In this document: one piece after another, positions 54,986 through 63,677 of the stretch
Layout: each line of letters starts with the position of its first letter
Position numbering within the stretch: the first letter of the stretch is position 1
Source of the DNA: Solibacillus sp. FSL R5-0449
GTDB taxonomy: Bacteria > Bacillota > Bacilli > Bacillales_A > Planococcaceae
Assembly: GCF_037975215.1 (NCBI RefSeq)
Contig: NZ_CP150239.1
Span: 1,712,001-1,776,000 of the forward strand
Direction: 5' to 3'
Length of the DNA: 64,000 nucleotides
Notes under the pieces: model-generated
Databases searched by the model: none
Told to the model about the DNA's origin: nothing
Seen by the model: only the letters and a program-made list of their open reading frames with translations
Translations under genes and position numbers: made by a program

Positions 54986-55031
54986 ACTAAAAACCGCCCT
55001 TTTATCTAACAGTAAAAGGACGATTTTTATC
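54986..55031. terminator. Terminator of the siderophore esterase operon
   Basis: CGCCCTTTTA / TAAAAGGACG with T-run on either side. Confidence 0.65.
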
Positions 55032-55101
55032 AATTTGAAGTAAAGCTAAAGAGTTCAACCGTAGTTTGGTTAGTTATAATACAGCCGTTTGTTCCACCTG
55101 C

Positions 55102-55836
55102 TTAGTCATCTGATCTTAAAAATCGTAGAACCCGGCTCATTGTAGTCGGAATGACAGATGCGTGATTTTCGCTTTCTGCTATATAAAATTCACAGTTCAT
55201 CCATTTCTCAGAAGCCATTGCAGCGAATTTCTGCGCATCATCAACCATATCGCCCTCTTTCCCTCCAACTCCTATGAATATAGGTGCTTCAATAGGATTT
55301 TCCACTTGTTGAATTGTCCGAAAAAGCTCATGATCATTCCACCAAATCGATGGGCTTAAAGCTACATATTTATAAAAGCTGTCAGGATAAATTAAATAAC
55401 TCCACAATACAAATAATCCGCCTAACGAGTGTCCATACAGCGATATTTTCTGATCGTCAACTGCATATTTTTCCTGAAGCATCGGTACAATTTGCTGCAA
55501 AATAAAATCCATCAATTGTACTGCTCCTCCAGCCGGAAGCTCCTGCATCACTTTCCCCCTGCGAACAGGAAAATGATAATGAACTGCCGGTGCCGTGAAA
55601 TCATAAAATCGCTGTTTTGGAATATCCTTTTCATCATGGCCGATACCAACAATAATTGCAGGATCAACCAATGTTTTTTTCCTGTTTCGCAACTGCATTG
55701 CCATTGTTTCATACATCAGTTTATTGTAGCGTGTTCCATCCAACACGATGATTACCGGAAACCCTTCTGCCGGAGGGATTTCATTCGGTTCGTAAATGTC
55801 CACAATATAAGAATAGCCATTGTACATTGATTGCAT
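55102..55836 (-). CDS. Siderophore esterase-like alpha/beta hydrolase (IroE/BesA type)
   Basis: 244-residue alpha/beta hydrolase of the Fes/IroE/BesA esterase group, which releases iron by cleaving ferri-siderophores in the cytosol. Nucleophile Ser in YGHSLGGLFVLW, upstream VIIVLDGTRY strand and C-terminal ESENHASV with the catalytic His. It directly follows the FecE-type ATPase gene (gap of 9 bp), which supports the siderophore role. ATG 55836 is preceded by AGGTGA; GTG 55845 is in frame but abuts the previous stop. Confidence 0.8.
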   Translation of the reverse strand: MQSMYNGYSYIVDIYEPNEIPPAEGFPVIIVLDGTRYNKLMYETMAMQLRNRKKTLVDPAIIVGIGHDEKDIPKQRFYDFTAPAVHYHFPVRRGKVMQELPAGGAVQLMDFILQQIVPMLQEKYAVDDQKISLYGHSLGGLFVLWSYLIYPDSFYKYVALSPSIWWNDHELFRTIQQVENPIEAPIFIGVGGKEGDMVDDAQKFAAMASEKWMNCEFYIAESENHASVIPTTMSRVLRFLRSDD

Positions 55837-55845
55837 TAAATTCAC

Positions 55846-56631
55846 CTATTTCATTAAATTATATGAAAAACAGACGGGCACCTGATGTTCCTGATCAATC
55901 ATAATCTTAGCGTCAATTTGGAATACACTTTTTAGTATGTCGGCTTTCATTATTTGTTCGGGAGTGCCCGTATGAAGCACTTCCCCCTTTTTCATCGCGA
56001 TCAGTTCATCTGAAAATCTTGCAGCATGGTTCAAATCATGGAGCACCATAATTATCGTACAGCCAAACGTTCTATTGAGTTGCTGAACAATTTCAAGCAC
56101 TTCCAGTTGATGTGCCATATCCAAGTATGTCGTCGGTTCGTCCAACAGTAAAATATCGGTCTCTTGCGCCAAAGCCATCGCCAGCCACACACGCTGCCGT
56201 TGCCCACCTGAAAGTGCTGCGATTTCCCGGTTTTGGAACTCCAAAGTGTTTGTGACTTCCATAGCCCAATTAATTTTTTCGTTGTCTTCTTTTGTAAGGC
56301 GTCCAACATTTTTCCGGTGAGGATAGCGTCCATACGAAATAAGCTCATGTACTTTCAGCTGTCCCGGTGCTGCCGGAGACTGCACGAGTAATGCCAGTTT
56401 TTTTGCGATTTCCTTAGTAGACATCGTATTCATGTTTTCATCCTGCAGAAAAATTTCGCCACATTCCTTTTTTAATATACGGCCGATTGTTTTTAATAAA
56501 GTAGATTTACCGCAGCCATTCGGTCCGATAATCGTCGTAATCTTACCTGATTGAATGCTCACATTTAAATTTTCGATAATTCTTGTATTCTCATAACCTG
56601 TCGTTAAGCTTTCAACTTCAAATGCATACAA
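55846..56631 (-). CDS. Iron-siderophore ABC transporter ATPase (FecE/FhuC type)
   Basis: 261-residue ATPase: Walker A GPNGCGKST, signature ALSGGQRQRVWLAMALAQ, Walker B ILLLDEPTTYLD, switch His in VLHDLNHAARFSD. The FecE/FhuC-type DEPTTYLDMAHQ and HDLNxA motifs place it in siderophore uptake. TTG start 5 bases after GGGTGAG. Third transporter gene of the operon. Confidence 0.93.
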   Translation of the reverse strand: MYAFEVESLTTGYENTRIIENLNVSIQSGKITTIIGPNGCGKSTLLKTIGRILKKECGEIFLQDENMNTMSTKEIAKKLALLVQSPAAPGQLKVHELISYGRYPHRKNVGRLTKEDNEKINWAMEVTNTLEFQNREIAALSGGQRQRVWLAMALAQETDILLLDEPTTYLDMAHQLEVLEIVQQLNRTFGCTIIMVLHDLNHAARFSDELIAMKKGEVLHTGTPEQIMKADILKSVFQIDAKIMIDQEHQVPVCFSYNLMK

Positions 56632-56637
56632 TATATC

Positions 56638-57666
56638 TCACCCTTTCGATTTTACAAGCAAATACAGAAAATAAGGAATCCCGACAAGTGATACGACTAT
56701 CCCGACAGAGAGCTCTACAGGTGAAAAGACCGTTTTTGCTACATAATCTGAAAACACAAGCAATACTGCCCCTATAAAAAGGCTTACTGGCATCATGTAG
56801 CGATGATGAATTCCGACTAGCTGTCTTGCAATATGCGGTGCCATTAATCCAATGAACCCTATGCTTCCTGAAACGGAAACACAGGCACTGACAAGTCCGA
56901 CACTTGCAAGCATTAGTTTAATTTTTTCCTTTTCAATACTAATTCCAAGACTAGTAATCGTCTCTTCCTCCAATTGAAAGTAGTCGAGCAAATAGGCTTT
57001 CCGGTAAATATAAATACCTAAAATAATCAGCCATGGCATCATTGCACTAACGAAATACCAGTTGGAATTATAAATGGATCCATTCATCCAAATAGCGGCC
57101 GCCTGATAATCCCCTTCATCCATTTTCAATGACCAGAATAAAGTAACCGCACTAAAGCCGGTGTTAATCGCAATCCCTGTTAATATCAGCCTTTGCATAT
57201 CCATTCGTCCATGTTTATATGAAATGACCAATATAATTGCTGCAGCTATTGCTCCTCCTGCAAAACCAAAAATCGGAACAATTAATATTTTTATAAGGCT
57301 GTTTATTTCCACATCAATAAGTTCGACATGGAAGAAAAACATGAAGATAACAATTGCACATCCTGCACCGGCGTTAATTCCGATAATTCCCGGATCAGCA
57401 AGCGTATTTTTTGTAATCCCCTGAAGTACAACGCCAGCCATCGCAAGGCCCATACCGACAAGTGCAGCCGTAATGATTCTAGGAAGCCTAAAATCAAAAA
57501 TGACTAAATCAAATTGTTCTGTTGAATCAATCCGCAGTAAAGTTTTAAATACTTCCGGTGTCGTCATGGTAAACGCACCGCTCGTTAAATGGATATACAT
57601 TGCTAATAAAAGCATGAAAAACAGTATGCCGATTATAAACAGCCATTTTGTTTTTTTAAGCGTCAT
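56638..57666 (-). CDS. Iron-siderophore ABC transporter permease (FecD type)
   Basis: FecCD-family permease of about 342 residues, around nine spans. Conserved FDFRLPRIITAALVGMGLAMAG, DPGIIGINAGAG and GFIGLMAPHIARQLVGIHHR. ATG 57666 is behind GGCGGTGA and overlaps the upstream permease gene by 11 bases; GTG 57675 is an alternative. Confidence 0.92.
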   Translation of the reverse strand: MTLKKTKWLFIIGILFFMLLLAMYIHLTSGAFTMTTPEVFKTLLRIDSTEQFDLVIFDFRLPRIITAALVGMGLAMAGVVLQGITKNTLADPGIIGINAGAGCAIVIFMFFFHVELIDVEINSLIKILIVPIFGFAGGAIAAAIILVISYKHGRMDMQRLILTGIAINTGFSAVTLFWSLKMDEGDYQAAAIWMNGSIYNSNWYFVSAMMPWLIILGIYIYRKAYLLDYFQLEEETITSLGISIEKEKIKLMLASVGLVSACVSVSGSIGFIGLMAPHIARQLVGIHHRYMMPVSLFIGAVLLVFSDYVAKTVFSPVELSVGIVVSLVGIPYFLYLLVKSKG

Positions 57667-58666
57667 ATTTTTCACCGCCTTTACGTCGAATTAAATATAA
57701 GAAAAACGGTACCCCGATTAGTGCCGTTACTACTCCAATCGGTGTTTCAAACGGAAAATTGATGTATCGGCTTACGAGGTCACAGCCTGCAAGGAAAAAG
57801 GCACCCATAACAGCCGAACAAGGAATAATTACACGGTAGTCGACGCCCACAAGCATTCTTACAATATGAGGTACGACTAAACCGACAAAAGCTACTTTCC
57901 CGACAAGAGCTACAGCAGTACCCGTCAATATAGCAACAGCTAACATGCTTAATACTTTTACTATTCTTGTGTCCTGCCCCAAGCCGACAGCAACATCTTC
58001 ACCAAGCGCTGTAATCGTTACAGCACGTGCCAATGAAATTGCCAGTAATAGTCCGATCATTCCAATTGGAACACATAAATAAATTAATTCCATTTCTACC
58101 ATATGTACTTTCGAGTTGTACCACATTGTAATCGTTTGTGAAATTTGATGATACATCGCAATTGCAGTTCCGGTGCTGCTTATAAATGTACCGATTACCG
58201 TACCGATAATTGCCAGTCTTACAGGAGATAGGCCATTTTTAATGATGGATGCAAAACCAAATACAAGTGCACCGCCAAAAAGTGAACCCAGCATAGAAAG
58301 AAGGACTAAATTAAAACTTGATATCCCAGGCAAAAAAACAAAGGCCATCGTTATAAAAAAGGCTGAACCGTCCGTTACACCCATAATTGATGGCGATGCA
58401 AGGAAATTTCGAGTAACCCCTTGCATAATTGCCCCTGCTGTTGCTAAAAATGCACCAACAAACAATACAGCAAGCGCTCTAGGTACCCGACCAGACCATA
58501 TTATTTGGTGATCTACATTTTCTTTATCGTAACGGGTAAATGCATCGAGAATCGTTTCAAGCGCTATTGATTTTGTACCCATCGAAATCGACATGATTGT
58601 CACAACAACAATCAGAACAGGCAATATTGTTGAAAATAAAATGAAATGCCGGTATGAAAAATTCAA
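57656..58666 (-). CDS. Iron-siderophore ABC transporter permease (FecC type)
   Basis: FecCD-family permease of about 336 residues: WSGRVPRALAVLFVGAFLATAG, SPSIMGVTDGSA, and KVAFVGLVVPHIVRMLVG. I chose TTG 58666, 9 bases after AAAGGAGG; an open frame continues to 58738 through the upstream terminator hairpin and is rejected. Forms the membrane pair with the FecD-type protein. Confidence 0.92.
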   Translation of the reverse strand: MNFSYRHFILFSTILPVLIVVVTIMSISMGTKSIALETILDAFTRYDKENVDHQIIWSGRVPRALAVLFVGAFLATAGAIMQGVTRNFLASPSIMGVTDGSAFFITMAFVFLPGISSFNLVLLSMLGSLFGGALVFGFASIIKNGLSPVRLAIIGTVIGTFISSTGTAIAMYHQISQTITMWYNSKVHMVEMELIYLCVPIGMIGLLLAISLARAVTITALGEDVAVGLGQDTRIVKVLSMLAVAILTGTAVALVGKVAFVGLVVPHIVRMLVGVDYRVIIPCSAVMGAFFLAGCDLVSRYINFPFETPIGVVTALIGVPFFLYLIRRKGGEKYDA

Positions 58667-58688
58667 AAATATATGCCTCCTTTTATTG

Positions 58689-58735
58689 AATAAAAGAAAG
58701 AGGCTGCCCGGAAAACCTTTCCGGCACAGCCCTTT
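58689..58735 (-). terminator. Intercistronic terminator between binding protein and permeases
   Basis: GGCTG-CCGGAAA / TTTCCGG-CAGCC imperfect stem with minus-strand CTTTCTTTT; likely partial, raising binding-protein output over the permeases. Confidence 0.65.
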
Positions 58736-58796
58736 CACAGAAATATTGTACAGTCTGTTCTAACTTCTCTGAAGCTGTCTATTGAATAATCCGTGC

Positions 58797-59789
58797 TTAT
58801 TTTAGTACGTTCTCATTAAATGCTTTCAGGAAGTTAATTTTTGACCAAGCTGTCCCTCCCTGTGCCAATGCATCTATAAGATTAACATGCACATTATTTG
58901 TTTTAGCAGCAGTTGTACTGTTAAAAATCGGATTATCTAAAATCTCCTGTAATAACTCAGGCGTATCTTTATTTTCATCATCAGCAAATTGAAGGAAAAT
59001 TATATCCGGATTCCACTCTGCCAATGTTTCATATGTAATCGTTGTTTGTGCTTCTATTGAATTCAATTCTTCTGGTACTGTAAAACCAAAATCTTCATAA
59101 ATAGAAGGGTTTAAATATACTCCAGCAGGATAGACCGACAAACCGCCACGTACACGAATGATTACAACCTTTTTATCTTTCAGCTCACTGTTGGCAATCG
59201 ATTCTTTCGTACTGGCTAATTGCTTATCATAGTCATCCAATGCTTTCTGTGCTTCTGATTCTTTACCGGCTATTTGGCCAAATAATAATAAATTTTCTTT
59301 CCAGTTTATAGAAATATGAGAGTACGGGAATGTCGTTGCTATTTTGTTATAATTCGACATTTGCGCTTCATCCCATTTGCTAGTACCTAAAATTACATCA
59401 GGGTTTAAAGAAAGCATTGCCTCGGTACTTGGCTCTTTTTTGGAACCGACAACTGCTGCCCCTGCCAAATCTGCCTCCAAATATTTAGGAATAGTCGTGC
59501 CATCCGTAGAAATAACACCCGCAGGCTTTACACCGAGTACTGCAGCATCTTCCATCGCTTCCAAACTTGCTGTAATAATTGTTTCCACATTTGCAGGTAC
59601 ATCATAGTCGTTTCCTAGATAAGTAATTTTTTGTTGTATTGCTTTATCTGCAACAGGTTTTTCTTCACTTGTAACTTGATCTGTTTTATTTTCTGATTCA
59701 GCTGCAGATGATGAATCCACCTCATCATTGCATGCAGCAAGCAATAATGCAATTGCCCCTGCACCAATTAATGTACGATATTTCTTCAT
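58797..59789 (-). CDS. Iron-siderophore substrate-binding lipoprotein
   Basis: 330-residue lipoprotein: lipobox LAAC (Cys20), Ser/Glu linker, then a two-lobed PBP domain of the FepB/FhuD (class III) type (YDVPANVETIITASLEAMEDAAVLGVKP, SLNPDVILGTSKWDEAQ, VRGGLSVYPAG). ATG 59789 follows GGGAGG; the longer frame to 59831 crosses the Fur box. First gene of the uptake operon. Confidence 0.93.
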   Translation of the reverse strand: MKKYRTLIGAGAIALLLAACNDEVDSSSAAESENKTDQVTSEEKPVADKAIQQKITYLGNDYDVPANVETIITASLEAMEDAAVLGVKPAGVISTDGTTIPKYLEADLAGAAVVGSKKEPSTEAMLSLNPDVILGTSKWDEAQMSNYNKIATTFPYSHISINWKENLLLFGQIAGKESEAQKALDDYDKQLASTKESIANSELKDKKVVIIRVRGGLSVYPAGVYLNPSIYEDFGFTVPEELNSIEAQTTITYETLAEWNPDIIFLQFADDENKDTPELLQEILDNPIFNSTTAAKTNNVHVNLIDALAQGGTAWSKINFLKAFNENVLK

Positions 59790-59810
59790 TATTTTTCCTC
59801 CCGTTTTATT

Positions 59811-59829
59811 GATAACGATTATCATTATC
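59811..59829. promoter_or_regulatory. Fur box upstream of the binding-protein gene
   Basis: GATAACGATTATCATTATC agrees with the Fur consensus GATAATGATAATCATTATC at 17 of 19 positions and lies 22 bp before the start codon. Iron-replete repression is expected. Confidence 0.88.
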
Positions 59830-59907
59830 ATTTTATTTACAATGTCGATAATATCAAACGGTTGTTTTTACGTACATAGAGTTTTTTACAAAATGAATGG
59901 ATTTTTG

Positions 59908-60717
59908 CTAAACAGTTAAATATTGCTTACGGAAATTTGTCGGTGTCATGTGATATTGCTTTTTAAAAACTCGGCAAAAGTAGAATGCATCTTGATAACC
60001 GATTAGTTCAGCAATCTCCTTAATCGGAATTGATGTCGTACGTAGCAATTCACGGGATTGTTTTAATCGGATTTCCGTTAAAAATTGAATTGGTGACATG
60101 CCGATTTGCTTATCAAACAAATAGGCAAATCTACGACGGTCACACCCTACCTCCTCAGCGATTTCTGCTATTGTTATAGGTAAATTATAGTGTTCGGTTA
60201 TAAATGTAATCGCCTGGTCCACTACATTGTTTGAAGTTTGCATTTTTGCACAAATAACTATGAATTCTACCAACTGCAGGAACAGAGATTTACATTTCAG
60301 CCGGTTCATATCACCCGGTATCTTTTCGAAATGGATTAATTGGTGGACTAAATAATCCAATTTATGATGATGACCAGCTGCGATTTCAAAATGGCCTATA
60401 TCCAATGAAAAAGGACGGTTTAACATCGCATAATGCAGTACCGTATAATGCCATGGTTCCTTACTTGTAACTTTAATATCAATCGCCATATTAGGTCCGG
60501 CATGAAGGATTACTCCTTTATTTATCGCATATACTTCCCCATTCAGTGAAAAATTTGCGCTTCCCGACAGAGTAATAACGAGTCCATTTAAACATGGTGC
60601 TGTATTGCGATTGGTATCATGTACATTAGGAGCTAAACTTGTTACAAATAAATCTGCATATTGAATCGCTGAGTTGGCGAAAAATTTTATTAAATCGTTC
60701 GTTTGAATTCTCCTCAC
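59908..60717 (-). CDS. AraC-family transcriptional regulator
   Basis: 269 residues: N-terminal cupin-like sensing domain (about 25-110, LVITLSGSANFSLNGEVYAINKGVILHAGP) and two C-terminal helix-turn-helix units (ITIAEIAEEVGCDRRRFAYLF and PIKEIAELIGYQDAFYFCRVFKKQYHMTPTNFRK). It lies just upstream of, and in line with, the siderophore operon and has its own Fur box, so it is likely an inducer responding to the siderophore, as Btr does for bacillibactin in B. subtilis. Confidence 0.88.
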   Translation of the reverse strand: MRRIQTNDLIKFFANSAIQYADLFVTSLAPNVHDTNRNTAPCLNGLVITLSGSANFSLNGEVYAINKGVILHAGPNMAIDIKVTSKEPWHYTVLHYAMLNRPFSLDIGHFEIAAGHHHKLDYLVHQLIHFEKIPGDMNRLKCKSLFLQLVEFIVICAKMQTSNNVVDQAITFITEHYNLPITIAEIAEEVGCDRRRFAYLFDKQIGMSPIQFLTEIRLKQSRELLRTTSIPIKEIAELIGYQDAFYFCRVFKKQYHMTPTNFRKQYLTV

Positions 60718-60739
60718 CCCTTATATTATTCATTACTAT

Positions 60740-60758
60740 GCGAATGATAATCATTTTC
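60740..60758. promoter_or_regulatory. Fur box upstream of the AraC-family regulator
   Basis: GCGAATGATAATCATTTTC resembles the Fur consensus with a clear inverted-repeat centre (AATGATAATCATT), 23 bp before the GTG start. Confidence 0.75.
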
Positions 60759-60966
60759 AACAAGGGTACACTACTATGACTAGAAAATTCAACATATTTT
60801 TACAACTTGAGAGAATTTATGCAATTCTTCTTATAAAATATATTAGAAAATAGACTAAGGAAATCTCGTTTTACATTATTAATTCTATTTTCCGAAAATA
60901 ATATTGATACATTCAAATCGATGATTTATATTTATTGTATTTTAATGGAATTGAGGTAAGTGGAAC

Positions 60967-61305
60967 GTGTTTTACGTAATTCAATTTATTCTTGGCGGTA
61001 CAGTGATGCTGCTCGCTTCTTGGTTAAGCAAATCGAATTTGCACTTCTTATCCGGCATAATTACATTGCTCCCGATATTAACGTTGCTTAATATGCGGCT
61101 GCAAGTGAAAAATATGACGGATGAAACATTTCATATTGTGCAACAGAACGCCATTTTCGGGGCTGTCGGCATGGTCCTGTTTACTGTCCTTGTTTTTTAT
61201 TTTTCAGGTTTATGGAAACCTGGATATGCTATTTTAGGAGCCCTTTCAATCTATATCATTTTCATGCTCGCCGGCAGACCTTTGCTTACTATATTGCAAT
61301 CATAA
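60967..61305 (+). CDS. Small membrane protein, GlpM/DUF3147-like
   Basis: 112 residues with four membrane spans. The start (FILGGTVMLLASWLSKSNLHFLSGIITLLPILTL) resembles GlpM/DUF3147 proteins; role unknown. GTG 60967 follows GAGGTAAG. Single gene with a terminator shared with the TraB-family gene. Confidence 0.6.
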   Translation: MFYVIQFILGGTVMLLASWLSKSNLHFLSGIITLLPILTLLNMRLQVKNMTDETFHIVQQNAIFGAVGMVLFTVLVFYFSGLWKPGYAILGALSIYIIFMLAGRPLLTILQS

Positions 61306-61327
61306 TTGGCATCCTATTATATTCCCC

Positions 61328-61375
61328 AAAATAAAACGCATGGACCAGTTACGTTCGTAACCAGCTCCATGCGCA
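61328..61375. terminator. Bidirectional terminator
   Basis: GCATGGACCAGTTAC / GTAACCAGCTCCATGC stem flanked by A/T tracts. Confidence 0.8.
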
Positions 61376-61381
61376 TTTAAA

Positions 61382-62734
61382 TTATTGATAAAACGGTTTT
61401 ACTTCATACCCGCTTTCTTTTAAGTGATAGCGGATATTTTTATCAACTAAAAAGTGACCCGCGCCGACAACGACAAAGAAAGTCCCTTTTTGTTCTTCCA
61501 ATACATCCACAAGCTTTGTCGCCATTTCTGCATCACGTTTACCGAACAGCATCTGGTTGAACTCAGAAGTATCTCCTTCCATTTCACTCAAACTTTCCGC
61601 AAACTTTTCTACATCTCCTTTAACCCAATTCGTAAACCAATCAGCCATAAGCTGAACATCTTCTTCGGACTGATCAGCAGGCTCCAAAATACCGTCAAGT
61701 GCTGCTACTAAGGATTCTTCCTGTGCTTCTGGCGATAATGCTTCAAACATATCGACTTGTGCGTTGATTCCTTCCAGCTCATAAATAGGTTTTTGCTGTA
61801 AGTAGGCGCTTAATAGAAATTGCATATCTACCCCATGCATCGCCATTTCTTCTGCTGTTAACCCAAACGCCCCATCCATCATCATCGACGAAAAATTATT
61901 GGAGAGCAGCCATGGCTTTTGCATTTCCAGCTCTTCCATTGGCATTTCAAGCTGTGCAGCGACCTTTTGAAGTTTTGCATATGTTTCTTCACTTACAACT
62001 TCTTTAATTGTACGACCATCGTTAAACATCGCTTTTTCAATATAATAATCCATACCAGTAGGATCTAATAAGTTTGCTTCAACAAAAAGGCCGTCCGATT
62101 CATCAAAGGCTTTTGTCAGTTTTTTATGCATTGGGTAAAGATCCGGCGTTCCTACATGGATTGAGCCCAGCAAATATACTTTGGTATCTTCATCTTCCAC
62201 TACCCATGCAACACCTTTCGCGCCTGCATTTGCCTGCTCAAATGTATTCTGGATTAGTCGTACGGCAAAAATAACCGCATGTTGTGTCGTAGCTTTTTGA
62301 TCGAGCATCAAGCCTTTTTCAGAGCCTTGTAAAACTTTATGTTTCTGCATATATGTTACAGCGTCATCTACTGTATCTAATTTGTATTGACCGACAATAT
62401 TATAGAGAAGGTTTATAATATCACCACGTGTACCATCGCCTTTAACCGCAACTGGATTAAACTTTTCTTTCTTCTCTAAATTTAAACTTGCAATCTTTTG
62501 TTCAGTGAGTTCAATTAAATTATTTAAACGTTCCTTAGTAATCGCTGAACGGAAACCATCATAGTACCATTCAATCGGAAAAATTCCGTATTTTTCGCCT
62601 TCATTCAAAGTACCGATTGCCCAGCTGCTTATATCCGGAGTTACTTCATCAGCTTTAACGGCAGGAATAATTGATGTCAGCATCAATGTAGTCCCCAATG
62701 TAGTAGCTAAAACGGTTTTAGTCATCTTTTTCAT
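61382..62734 (-). CDS. TraB/GumN family protein with SLH-like N-terminus
   Basis: 450-residue secreted protein: signal peptide (cut near ...VKA-DE, residue 28), a region resembling S-layer homology repeats (about 35-165, SSWAIGTLNEGEKYGIFP, RLNNLIELTEQ), then a TraB/GumN domain with the paired motifs GSIHVGTPDLYP and VVGAGHFL. These motifs resemble Tiki-type metalloprotease active sites; activity here is inference. Probably attached to the cell wall through the SLH part. RBS AGGAGG. Confidence 0.82.
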   Translation of the reverse strand: MKKMTKTVLATTLGTTLMLTSIIPAVKADEVTPDISSWAIGTLNEGEKYGIFPIEWYYDGFRSAITKERLNNLIELTEQKIASLNLEKKEKFNPVAVKGDGTRGDIINLLYNIVGQYKLDTVDDAVTYMQKHKVLQGSEKGLMLDQKATTQHAVIFAVRLIQNTFEQANAGAKGVAWVVEDEDTKVYLLGSIHVGTPDLYPMHKKLTKAFDESDGLFVEANLLDPTGMDYYIEKAMFNDGRTIKEVVSEETYAKLQKVAAQLEMPMEELEMQKPWLLSNNFSSMMMDGAFGLTAEEMAMHGVDMQFLLSAYLQQKPIYELEGINAQVDMFEALSPEAQEESLVAALDGILEPADQSEEDVQLMADWFTNWVKGDVEKFAESLSEMEGDTSEFNQMLFGKRDAEMATKLVDVLEEQKGTFFVVVGAGHFLVDKNIRYHLKESGYEVKPFYQ

Positions 62735-63057
62735 TCAAACATCCTCCTGCATTAGAAAGTCATTCCCAAATTGATTTTATGAAATAAATTGGAGACGCGA
62801 TGATGAAATTCATAATTGTTAAGTCATTTCCATAAATATCTCATTAAACAAGTGTAACATAAATTTATTTAAATATAGAATATTTTGGAACTTTCCCAAC
62901 TTCACATACTTTCACTATCCAAGCTGTACTTAACTTTTATTCTAGATAATTTGGCATAAACAAAATTAACTATATTTTACAAAGGGAAATTATGCAGATT
63001 ATTTTTTTATAATTGGGGTATTTTAAAAAGTAGTTACAAGAAAGGTGGTTTACATTC
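62735..63057. other. 323-bp gap upstream of yusW
   Basis: No gene seen. AT-rich DNA that must hold the divergent promoters of the TraB-family and YusW-like genes; I see no clear operator. Confidence 0.4.
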
Positions 63058-63531
63058 ATGAAAAAATTTGCATTAATTTGCGCACTAAGTACAACTGCAT
63101 TGTTAGTAGGCTGTGGTGACAGCGAAGAAGCAACCAACTTACCAGACAATGCACCGACAGAACAAAATACGATGAATCAGACAAGTACTGTAACCGAAAC
63201 AACGGATGCCCCATTTAACTTTACTCACTTTGATTTGGATATCGAATATGCGGATGATAAAAGTTATGATGTGAGTTATGAAAATGAAGCATCCCGAGCG
63301 GAAGCACAGATTGAAGATGAAGTAAACAATACGAAGTTAGAAGGTAACGAAGCGACTAACAAATTGGTTCCGATTTTTGAAAGCTTCACATTAGATAAGG
63401 ATACACCTGATGATGAAGTAATTGATGAAGTACTCCAAAAATTTGAACAACCTGACAGCTTTTTGGAACTGGAATTAGAAATTAAATTTGCAGATGGTAC
63501 AGTAAAAGAGTACCGCCGCGTAGCACAGTAA
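63058..63531 (+). CDS. yusW: YusW-like lipoprotein
   Basis: 157-residue lipoprotein (lipobox LVGC, Cys19), Thr/Asn-rich linker, then a YusW domain (PFNFTHFDLDIEYADDKSYDVSYENE, ELELEIKFADGTVKEYRRV). Function unknown. RBS AAAGGTGG, 9 bases before ATG. Monocistronic. Confidence 0.8.
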   Translation: MKKFALICALSTTALLVGCGDSEEATNLPDNAPTEQNTMNQTSTVTETTDAPFNFTHFDLDIEYADDKSYDVSYENEASRAEAQIEDEVNNTKLEGNEATNKLVPIFESFTLDKDTPDDEVIDEVLQKFEQPDSFLELELEIKFADGTVKEYRRVAQ

Positions 63532-63585
63532 TAATAAAATGGGTTTGACAGAAGTAAAAATTTTATAAGAACCGATTCTTCAGCC

Positions 63586-63630
63586 TACTAAAAAGCCGTT
63601 TTATCTCCTAGAGAAAAACGGCTTTTTGAG
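63586..63630 (+). terminator. Terminator of yusW
   Basis: AAAAAGCCGTTTT (63590-63602) / AAAACGGCTTTTT (63615-63627). Confidence 0.9.
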
Positions 63631-63677
63631 TTAGAGTTAGCCTGCCAATGTCGTATGCTATCCTAACGAAGGCTAAA

